Below are positions 55,389 to 64,000 of a DNA stretch of 64,000 nucleotides, piece after piece. The notes below the pieces were generated by a model, which saw only the letters and a program-made list of their open reading frames with translations, was not told the origin of the DNA and did not search any database. The translations under genes and the position numbers were made by a program. Within the stretch, counting starts at the first letter, position 1. Every line of letters begins with the position of its first letter. This DNA is from Owenia fusiformis. Lineage: Eukaryota; Annelida; Polychaeta; Sabellida; Oweniidae. The stretch is taken from contig CAIIXF020000009.1 in NCBI GenBank assembly GCA_903813345.2, forward strand, positions 9,730,030 through 9,794,029, given 5' to 3'.

Positions 55389-56485
55389 ACCGATATGAAA
55401 GAACAAAAGTATTATATATTTATACCGAGCGTCAATTCAAAATGATCCTCACTTTTGTCTCCACTTAAATACGACTCGTCAGTTGTATCCAGAATAGTAG
55501 AACGCCTATGGCGCTAGTGAATAACCAAGTCCCAGGTGAGTGGTTCGTATCCCTCCGTGATATACTATTTTTGTTTTATTAAATACGACAGAAAGGAGCA
55601 AGGTGTAGGTTGAAAACAAGACGTTAGTTTGTTTCAAAACAGTTTGGAAACATTAATCTCTGGAACATTATTTTTTCAACACTGATACAAATTTCCCTGA
55701 CATTTCCCTGACATGTCTACCGTTTCAAAATTCCCGGTCATCTTTGGCCCTTTTGACCTAATTTTAAAATTACCTGACATTTCCAGCACTTGGAAAATCA
55801 AGTCAATTTCCCTGACATTTCCAGGTGTGTACGAACCCTGGAAATATCCCACTGGCTCGCCCTATGAATCGCTAGCACAGATTGGATTGATTAGTGTTTC
55901 AAAATGGTGGACGAAGTGTTTGATTAGATAATTTACATATTAAGCTTCTTAAAGGGGCAACAAGGCCTGTACATAGAAAATTCGAAATTTTTTACATTTT
56001 CTGAATTTTTAGGGCAACATTTGGCTTTAACATCTTTTTTTATACATTTTTTCTTAAAATGTATGGATAAACAATAAAATTTCAGCATTAAGCAGTGCAA
56101 ATTCAGTTCAAAGCTTCTATAAAGGGAGTCCAACTTATAGATTTTGAAAATCCGACTCGTTTAAAGAAGAATATCAGCAGCTTAAATCACGCCTTGTGAT
56201 CATACAATGTAGGCGATTTCTGCAAGAAAACTCAACAAATTTGGAAGATTTATTTTTTTCAAGATAAAATTTACAACTGAATTGCCAAATGAATAGGCGC
56301 AGTGCATGGCAAAATATGTAAGGTCTTCTAGTATTTTTTGAACTGATACGCTTCTAAGATATGAGATCTATTATAAAAGGCGCATCATCATCATCATCAT
56401 CAACGTGCAAAAGTCAATGTTTTTGCTATAAATCAGGCAACAATGGTCTACACGACCTGTAATAAATAGGTATGAGGGGCGTTAT

Positions 56486-57281
56486 TAGAGAATTTTCGTT
56501 ATAAGTTTTTTAAAAACTTATACGTATACTTATACTTATAAACCCAATAAACAAGGTGTTTCATAATTTCCTAATTCGTCGGGAAATATCTCCTAGGACG
56601 GTAATAAAACGGGCCAATGGCATACCATCCGTACCCCCTTGATGTAAAGCATGTTTAATTGTGTCATATGTGTTTTCTAGAATCAAATAGGCTGATATAG
56701 CACACGGGTTTTACAGATTTATCTACTCTCAAATATATTTTTTGTAGATGATCGTTTTGAATCACCTTGTAGAAATAACGAAGGTTGAATTAGTTCAGCT
56801 AATGAATGAGTCGAGCTATTTGATTGGATACTATGCCTATTCAGCCGATTAATTTTAATAAGCCATTCTGGTCAGTAGGTCCACACATATACTATGCGGA
56901 GATCCAACTCTGTAAGTTTATAATCTGCGTATAAAGGCCCTTTTATATGTAAAAACTTAAAAATTGACCTTATAATTTCATGAGAACTTTGAAATGATCG
57001 ACTCGTTCGTGTAGTGATTCACTTTAAAGGGTCTTGTTTATCGTACACTACAAGGACCCGTCAACTAGAATTTAGTTTATCGTGTTCATAATTGACACTA
57101 GCAAATGACATTGTATTCGCAGTCCCTAGTTGATGATGAAGCTTGACTATATCGGGAATAGTTATGCCCCACTTGGTACAGATTATGAAAATCAATTTGA
57201 ATTGATTTTAGTTCGACAAGACCCTTTAAACTATAAGTATACGTATAAGTTTTTGAAACAACTTATAACGAAAATTCTCTA
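56486..57281. mobile_element. 796-bp TIR element with TTAT duplication in fold-back spacer
   Basis: Ends TAGAGAATTTTCGTTATAAG and its complement; TTAT on both sides (56482-56485, 57282-57285). Subterminal 'cttatacgtatac' words repeat inside both ends, and a second inner inverted pair (ctttaaagggtcttg at 57023, caagaccctttaa at 57216) is present. Tip and subterminal style resemble 25837-28601. Confidence 0.8.
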
Positions 57282-57699
57282 TTATCACAACACTGACATT
57301 GCTCAGTTTTTAAAGTTGTTTCAAAGCGTTATATGTAAATGGGCGTGTGGAAGGCCCGTGGGTGGCAATAAAATAACTCGAACTTCAAATTAAAATATAT
57401 ATAAAATAGTATATTTCAAACTTCAATGTTTAAAATACAATGCTCTGTAATGTACAACATGAACTCTTACAGCAACTACTGACAAGCCAACACCCAATGC
57501 AAACTCAGCTACATGTGAGTGAGAAAGACCATATAGGGGAACAATAGATATATAAAACTGACACAGTTTGCATAGTTGAATAACTCAAGGTGAAAAGTGA
57601 ACATGGTATTAAAAGAGTAAAACTGCAAACAACCTACTTAGGGACCTGTTATATTGAGATGAATAGGGATTGATTAATATGAACAGTAATAATATAAAA

Positions 57700-57975
57700 T
57701 GTGAAAATGACCATGTTACATATACAAAAAATAACCCCATTGTTACAAAATCACAAAAAGTGAAATATCTATTCTTGTATTGCATTTTCGTTCACTGGAC
57801 ATATTTTAATTGCATTGCTGTTAGATACATTTTAAGGGTGATATGAAAATTGAACCACGAAAACAGATGTACTTTAAGTTAAAGGGAACTTTCTACCATA
57901 CCCGCCATGCTATCTGACCCGAACGAGCCACCTTGTGGTGAGATTGGTAACTACCTGCTCGCATCTGCGTTATTA
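57700..57975 (-). mobile_element. Partial copy of the 59805-60237 MITE
   Basis: Reversed and diverged match: 'gggaactttcta', 'ccgccatg', 'gacccgaacgagccacc' and 'ggtaactacctgctcgcatctg'. Confidence 0.6.
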
Positions 57976-58248
57976 CGCAGAGACATAAACGTATACACAA
58001 GGAAACGATAGGAGATAACCTATTTATCTCTGTATACATTTTAACTTTAATACATCGTTGAATCGAATTTGTCCAAAGGTCTTGAAACGTAAAATACCTA
58101 AATATTTATCTTAGACCTTGGGATGACCTTGTACAAGAAACATTAATGTTGACCTCGGTTCATCTAATCATAATTCGCCAAGGGCCATAGTATCATCAAA
58201 CGCCAAATACCTAGACATTGATCGTTTACTTGGATTTAAATAAGGAGT

Positions 58249-58824
58249 ATGATTTTAAAATTGGCTAGGTCGTGGTTAAGCAACAATAGTATGTTCGAAA
58301 TACCGCTGTGTAATGCCTGGATCACATTTGCTGCGAGTATTTTGTTCAAAATTGAATACATTTCTGAACACAATACTCAATCGGCCGGGCGCCGTAGTGA
58401 AAATCGGAGCAAATGTGACCAAGACATAAAACAATTGAATAATACTGTATCAGTTTCACATTTACAGCGGTCAAAAGCATTTACAAAAAAACCGCCAGAG
58501 TTGGCAATCATATAAAATGAAACCAATCCCGCTGTGATTCATAGAAATAACTAATTTACTGCATTGAGTTCAATGTTATAACTATGTCGATTTACATGAG
58601 TGTCCGATTCATTGTACCAAATTTAAACCTTGACTGTTCTCCAGAAAGCAATAAGCTGACATATATCATATTTTACATTTTAATACAACTGAAAAGATAA
58701 TAAATGTTTTAATATAAAGTTGTACAAGAAACATTAATGTTGCAGAGAAATCGTATTTTTACTGAGTGGATTATTGAATTTCATAGATCTAGAGGCCCTT
58801 CAGGAGTGGAAAACCTTAAATTAT
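58249..58824. other. Fold-back spacer, no recognised product
   Basis: An 88-codon open frame at 58249-58515 has no family I recognise. 'tgtacaagaaacattaatgt' occurs at 58131 and again at 58722, a ~590-bp direct repeat pair. Confidence 0.35.
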
Positions 58825-59098
58825 CAGAGATTAATGTTTCCAAACTGTTTTGAAACAAACTAACGTCTTGTTTTCAACCTACACCTTGCTCCTTTCTGTC
58901 GTATTTAATAAAACAAAAATAGTATATCACGGAGGGATACGAACCACTCACATGGGACTTGGTTATTCACTAGCGCCATAGGCGTTCTACTATTCTGGAT
59001 ACAACTGACGAGTCGTATTTAAGTGGAGACAAAAGTGAGGATCATTTTGAATTGACGCTCGGTATAAATATATAATACTTTTGTTCTTTCATATCGGT

Positions 59099-59179
59099 TG
59101 CTCGTTGGCCTAATGGTTAGCGTGCCTGGCTTCCATAGTCTAGGTTAGTTGATCGAGACCCGTTCATGTCGAACTTTTT
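59099..59179 (+). ncRNA. tRNA-like Pol III unit in right arm (tRNA-derived)
   Basis: TGGCCTAATGG at 59106-59116 matches the A-box consensus TRGYNNARNGG in full, and GATCGAGAC at 59151-59159 matches the B-box core GWTCRANNC in full, 34 bases apart; TTTTT at 59175-59179 is a Pol III stop. The T-stem does not pair, so it is not a working tRNA; a tRNA-derived SINE head or tRNA pseudogene fits better. Confidence 0.45.
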
Positions 59180-59804
59180 GATTTGCTTGTTGTCAAGATA
59201 TAATAAGTAGGGCAAAATCCAGAAAAAGTAGATCAAAAATACTCCAATGGAGTATAAAATTGTCACCAGGATTCCGGAATGAGACGAATGTTAACTCGTG
59301 AAATCTCGGTAGATAAGGTAGGTCAGAAAATCCGGATTAATCCGAACAAGGTTCGGGAATTTCCGTCATAAGAAGTAGGTCAAAAATACTCCAATGGAGT
59401 ATAAAATTGTCACCAGGATTCCGAAATACGACGAATCGAATCGGCAAACTTCGGTACAATAATGAAGTGCATAAAAATCGTGAAACAGGTGTCAGGGGCT
59501 TCCCCTCATCTTTCCATAAATGGTTCTAAAAGCCTTATATGGATCTATCACGTGACATTCAAAATGACGTTCCTATATGGTTCTATGGGCCTTATATGGA
59601 TCTTTCGAACACGTGACCAAATCAAAATCAAAATCAAAATTTTACCTTGACCATTGGATGGGATTTCATAGAAAATATCAAAGAAAACATATTCTCGTGA
59701 TCCTTAAATCACTTAAATTCGATCATTTTATCTTCACCCCTTGATGGAATTTTATGAAAGAAGTTATGAAAACACATCATCATGTAAGGGTTTTCACCTA
59801 AATT

Positions 59805-60237
59805 ACCCAAATGCGAGTAGGTAGTTACCAGTTTCACCACCAGGTGGCTGATTCGGGTCAATTAACATGGCAGGTATATAAGAAAGTTCCCTTAAACTTG
59901 AATATTATCAATTTAAGTGGCTCAATTTTCATATAACCCTTATGCGCCTGATACTTATACGAATGAAAATATGTCCAGTAAAGCAAAATATTATCTGTCC
60001 ACTAAAAGAAAAGATATTTCATTTTTTGTGATTTTATAGCATGGGGTCTATGGGGAATCTCCCCGAGCTAGAAGTCACATTTTCAAAGAAAATTAATTTT
60101 TCAAAGTTGATAAACACTTTTTAAAACCACATTTCTAGATGTAATTTTACATGTAGATTTCAAATATGATATTACTTTGACTGAATTTTGAATTTTTAAT
60201 GACGTAAATCAAGATTATTTCTACTCGCATCTGGGTT
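59805..60237. mobile_element. MITE in right arm of fold-back
   Basis: Ends ACCCAAATGCGAGTAG and CTACTCGCATCTGGGT. Absent from the left arm, where 'cacctaaattagctcg' is uninterrupted in reverse, so it arrived after the arms formed. Target duplication ATT or ATTA. Confidence 0.8.
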
Positions 60238-60788
60238 ATTAGCTCGTTTTATCTTGATCCTTCAATTGAATTTTATTGAAAAATGTTTCATGAAAAATAT
60301 CATGTAATGATTTGTATTTAAATAAGACCGTTTCATTTAAATACTTGCTGGATAATATTTCATAAAAAAATGCACTTTTAAAATATTTCAGGATTTGCCT
60401 TAATTTATCAATGTAATGTCCAAATTATTTGAAAATAAATATTGCAAATATCAATGCTATGATGATTTACAGTAGCTGTTAGTCTATATCGAGTGTCGGG
60501 TGTCGGAGTCGGCGAGTTTGAAACAACTCTATTAGATTGACTCTCAAATAGGGTTCTATTTTAACTTTTTTATTGAAATTAATACTAGGCAGGACTCACT
60601 CTCTAAATAGCTAATAAAAATTCAACCCTTGGATGTGATTTCGTTGAAAAAAAAATATGACAAGTCCAGAATCAAATGATTTGTCCAGAACCTCTTAAGA
60701 TCCTGTTATTAAGACATTAAGCATTTTGTACATCCCATATCATTTTGTACATGCCATATCAAAGTTAAAACGCAACAACTGATGGGAA

Positions 60789-61145
60789 TTACATTTGTTT
60801 TACATCATTTGATATTCCATTGTATCCTCTACTTTGAAAAATAGGCTCCTCTTTGGTCAGAACAAATGTGGTACTCTGTATCCATGACCCAAACACATGA
60901 GTGAACCCATTTGAGGACATGTCACGCAGGGTCGATTGGACAATTTGGAGAAGGTCATTCTCATCTTTAAAGGTTTTACAGCACTGATTAGCATTCCGTT
61001 CTAAATATAAGTAAAAATTAGATATTGCATGATCAGAAGAGTATTGTGCATGGTTTAAGACCTCAAGACCTAGCTCCTCTATAGCTGCATGGTCTTTAAT
61101 GGTGACCTGCGGGCAGGTGCGCTATCAAGGTGGATGACTGGCTTT
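60789..61145 (-). pseudogene. Mariner transposase C-terminal relic (copy 1)
   Basis: Minus strand reads 'VIHLDSAPARRS', then after a one-base shift 'IKDHAAIEELGLEVLNHAQY', 'SSDHAISNFYLYLE', 'MSSNGFTHVFGSWIQ' and 'TKEEPIFQS', stopping at 60789-60791. These match mariner landmarks: the second catalytic Asp in H-x-D-N-A, then E-x-L-x-H-P-P-Y-S-P-D-L-A-P-S-D-x-x-L-F with the third Asp, and the W-x-x-C-x-x-x-x-G-x-Y-F tail. About 30 residues separate the two Asp, near the mariner spacing of 34. The first catalytic Asp and DNA-binding domain are gone. Confidence 0.75.
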
Positions 61146-61569
61146 AAATGACTGGCTTCATAAAACTCAACTGTGAATTGTTCAGACTGTTATACATAGT
61201 GATATTCCACGAAATTGAATAGATATTATTATTATGAAATTATACTTGAATCTGAGTTGTATAGCAACATTTTACAACAAAACAACTAATAAAATAAACA
61301 AGAAATGTTGTATTATGATAGGTGAATTAGATACTTTCTTCAGTAATACAAAAATGTTAAATATCACATTTTCAGGAAAAAAGTTGCCCCGGGTATTGGG
61401 ATGTCATGTTTCTGTAGTAACCATAACTCTAACCACATTTCATCATTTTTTCTGACAATTTACAATTTCAGTTGCAATACTTCAAAGTACAATTTATGAA
61501 AATTTGAAGACACTCAGTGCAAAATTGACAAAATGCCAATACCAGTCCTGTTACTTTTGGAACACCCTG

Positions 61570-62039
61570 TATATCTGTACGCCAAAAGCATTAGGTAAAA
61601 TGACACTCCAATTTACAAAGTATAACTGTACGCCAAAAACATTAGGTAAAATGAACCCAATATTACACAAATATAACTGTACGCCAAAAACATTAGGTAA
61701 AATGAACCCAATATTACACAAATTATAACTGTACGCCAAAAGCATTAGGTAAAATAACCCCAATATTACAAAGTATAACTGTACGTCAAAAACATTAGGT
61801 AAAATGAACCCAATATTACATAAAGTATAACTGTACGCCAAAAGCATTAGGTAAAATGAACCCAATATTACACAAAGTATAACTGTACGCCAAAAACGTT
61901 ATTTAAAATGACCCCAATATTACAAAGTATAATTTTACGCCGAGAAAAATAGGTAAAATGACCCCAATAATATTAAGTATAACTGTGCGCCAAAAACATT
62001 AGGTAAAATGATCCCAATATTACTCAAAGTATAACTGTA
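61570..62039. repeat. ~48-bp satellite, about 10 units
   Basis: Consensus about 'tataactgtacgccaaaaac', 'attaggtaaaatgaaccc', 'aatattacacaaag'. Open frames seen on either strand are products of the repeat. Confidence 0.95.
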
Positions 62040-63036
62040 CATTTTGTACATGCCATATCAAAGTTAAAACGCAACAACTGATGGGAATTACATTTGTTTT
62101 ACATCATTTGATATTCCATTGTATCCTCTACTTTGAAAAATAGGCTCCTCTTTGGTCAGAACAAATGTGGTACTCTGTATCCATGACCCAAACACATGAG
62201 TGAACCCATTTGAGGACATGTCACGCAGGGTCGATTGGACAATTTGGAGAAGGTCATTCTCATCTTTAAAGGTTTTACAGCACTGATTAGCATTCCGTTC
62301 TAAATATAAGTAAAAATTAGATATTGCATGATCAGAAGAGTATTGTGCATGGTTTAAGACCTCAAGACCTAGCTCCTCTATAGCTGCATGGTCTTTAATG
62401 GTGACCTGCGGGCAGGTGCGCTATCAAGGTGGATGACTGGCTTTAAATGACTGGCTTCATAAAACTCAACTGTGAATTGTTCAGACTGTTATACATAGTG
62501 ATATTCCACGAAATTGAATAGATATTATTATTATGAAATTATACTTGAATCTGAGTTGTATAGCAACATTTTACAACAAAACAACTAATAAAATAAACAA
62601 GAAATGTTGTATTATGATAGGTGAATTAGATACTTTCTTCAGTAATACAAAAATGTTAAATATCACATTTTCAGGAAAAAAGTTGCCCCGGGTATTGGGA
62701 TGTCATGTTTCTGTAGTAACCATAACTCTAACCACATTTCATCATTTTTTCTGACAATTTACAATTTCAGTTGCAATACTTCAAAGTACAATTTATGAAA
62801 ATTTGAAGACACTCAGTGCAAAATTGACAAAATGCCAATACCAGTCCTGTTACTTTTGGAACACCCTGTATATCTGTACGCCAAAAGCATTAGGTAAAAT
62901 GACACTCCAATATTACAAAGTATAACTGTACGCCAAAAACATTAGGTAAAATGAACCCAATATTACACAAATATAACTGTACGCCAAAAACATTAGGTAA
63001 AATGAACCCAATATTACACAAATTATAACTGTACGC
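62040..63036. repeat. 1,299-bp tandem duplication, copy 2
   Basis: Repeats 60741 onward, including the mariner end at 62671-62868 and the first satellite units, before the satellite unit count begins to differ. Confidence 0.95.
62088..62444 (-). pseudogene. Mariner transposase C-terminal relic (copy 2)
   Basis: Same sequence and same frameshift as the relic 1,299 bp upstream, so it was already broken before the duplication. Confidence 0.75.
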
Positions 63037-64000
63037 CAAAAGCATTAGGTAAAATGAACCCAATATTACACAAAGTATAACTGTACGCCAAAAGCATTAG
63101 GTAAAATGAACCCAATATTACACAAAGTATTACTGTACGCCAAAAGCATTAGGTAAAATAACCCCAATATTACAAAGTATAACTGTACGTCAAAAACATT
63201 AGGTAAAATGAACCCAATATTACATAAAGTATAACTGTACGCCAAAAGCATTAGGTAAAATGAACCCAATATTACACAAAGTATAACTGTACGCCAAAAA
63301 CGTTATTTAAAATGACCCCAATATTACAAAGTATAATTTTACGCCGAGAAAAATAGGTAAAATGACCCCAATAATATTAAGTATAACTGTGCGCCAAAAA
63401 CATTAGGTAAAATGATCCCAATATTACTCAAAGTATAACTGTACGCCAAAAACATTAGGTTAAATGACCCCAATATTACAAAGTATAATTGTACGCCCAA
63501 AACATTAGGTTAAAATGAACCCGATATTACACAAATTATAAATGTACGCCAAAAACTATGGGTAAAATGACTTCAATAATACAAATCATAACTGTACGCC
63601 AAAAACAATGGGTAAAATGACCCCAATATTACAAATTATAAATGTACGCCAAAGCAATAGGTAAAATGACCCAAATATTACAAATTATAACTGTACGCCA
63701 AAAACAATGGGTAAAATTACTCCCAATATAACAAATTATAACTGTACGCCAAAACCAATGGGGAAAATGACTCCAATATTAGAAATTATAACTGTACGCC
63801 AAAACCATTAGGTAAAATGGCTCCAATATTACAAATTATAACTGTACGCCAAAACCATTAGGTAAAATGGCTCCAATATTACAAATTATAACTGTACGCC
63901 AAAAACAATGGATAAAATGACTCCAATATTACAAATTATATTTGTACGCCAAAAACAATGTGTAAATTTACTCCAATATTATAAATTATTACTGTACGGC
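62869..64000. repeat. ~48-bp satellite continuing past the window end
   Basis: More than 20 units. Early units match 61570-62039 with two or three added units near 63037-63140; after 63440 the units are more diverged ('aaaacaatgggtaaaatgac', 'ccaatattacaaattata'), resembling the left remnant at 53985-54111. Confidence 0.95.

Larger units (their letters stand above)
54322..60707. mobile_element. 6.4-kb fold-back element with ~1.34-kb arms and ATTA duplication
   Basis: Ends AACAGGATCTTAAG and its complement; ATTA on both sides (54318-54321, 60708-60711). Left arm 54322-55662; right arm 58825-60707, longer because of a ~432-bp MITE and a ~105-bp extra piece. Arms are close to identical elsewhere (a 62-codon open frame is unchanged; two substitutions noted near the tRNA-like part). 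The 3.2-kb spacer contains a TTAT-flanked element. No transposase seen. Confidence 0.85.
54112..61569 (-). mobile_element. Mariner element inserted in satellite and expanded to 7.46 kb by nested insertions
   Basis: Both ends read CAGGGTGTTCCAAAAGTAAC inward and stay alike for about 200 bp (54112-54320 against 61372-61569). TA flanks both ends, and closing the gap restores the satellite's 'acacaaagtataactgtacg'. Removing the fold-back insertion at 54322-60707 and one ATTA leaves about 1.07 kb, a normal size for a partly deleted mariner. A transposase relic lies on the minus strand at 60789-61145. The interior N-terminal coding part is missing. Confidence 0.85.
60741..62039. repeat. 1,299-bp tandem duplication, copy 1
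   Basis: Sequence from 'cattttgtacatgccatatc' at 60741 restarts at 62040. The unit covers the transposase relic, the mariner right end and about 470 bp of satellite. Both copies look nearly identical, so the duplication is recent. The breakpoint uses a short 'gtac' match ('actgtac' against 'ttttgtac'). Confidence 0.95.

Noticed and set aside
59099-59179. Functional tRNA gene
   Set aside because: A and B boxes are good but the T-stem and acceptor do not pair, so only a tRNA-derived element is supported.
59462-59650. 62-residue protein encoded identically in both fold-back arms
   Set aside because: Identity reflects the recent arm duplication, not selection; the frame ends in low-complexity 'ATCAAA' repeats and has no known motif.
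61551-61865. 104-residue minus-strand repeat protein
   Set aside because: It is the ~48-bp satellite translated; the second array breaks the same frame.

Overview
The window reads as AT-rich, intron-rich nuclear DNA from an invertebrate animal. There are no operons or bacterial signals. The coding content is split into short exons with GT/AG borders, and the rest is packed with short DNA transposons, fold-back repeats and satellites. Three repeats look like the 'pearl'/Helentron-type elements first described in bivalves, but the sequence does not fix the phylum; a mollusc, brachiopod or hemichordate would all fit.

Left part (1-7.4 kb): a window-truncated pearl-like element, a complete 574-bp Tc1/mariner remnant with a TA duplication and a relic transposase tail, a GCGGGA-rich dispersed repeat, a second pearl-like element with about 2 kb of ~130-bp tandem repeats, and a candidate promoter region.

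Middle-left (7.48-22.46 kb, + strand): a full gene for SRP68, the 68-kDa RNA-binding subunit of the signal recognition particle. Thirteen exons join in frame to 597 codons. Exon 1 is only 79 bases long and was found by matching splice phase and the family's N-terminus. Introns 1, 2 and 7 are swollen by inverted-repeat elements, including a 3.1-kb long-TIR element carrying a broken ORF of a widespread unnamed invertebrate family.

Centre (22.5-41.7 kb): intergenic DNA with a 2.8-kb TIR element that contains a strongly G-poor, A/C-rich tract; a 91-bp near-perfect palindrome; and a minus-strand rhodopsin-family peptide GPCR. The GPCR has two exons in view (TM3, then TM4 to the C-terminus) joined inside the DRY codons across a 10.4-kb intron. 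Its first exon or exons (TM1-TM2) were not found.

Right part (41.7-64 kb): no convincing gene. It holds several MITE families and a striking stack of nested elements: a ~48-bp satellite, interrupted by a mariner element at a TA, itself interrupted by a 6.4-kb fold-back element with arms of about 1.34 kb and an ATTA duplication, whose spacer and right arm hold further elements. Each arm carries a tRNA-like Pol III promoter. A 1,299-bp tandem duplication of the mariner right end follows.

The two genes are unrelated in function (protein targeting at the ER; peptide signalling), and nothing here suggests they are co-regulated.
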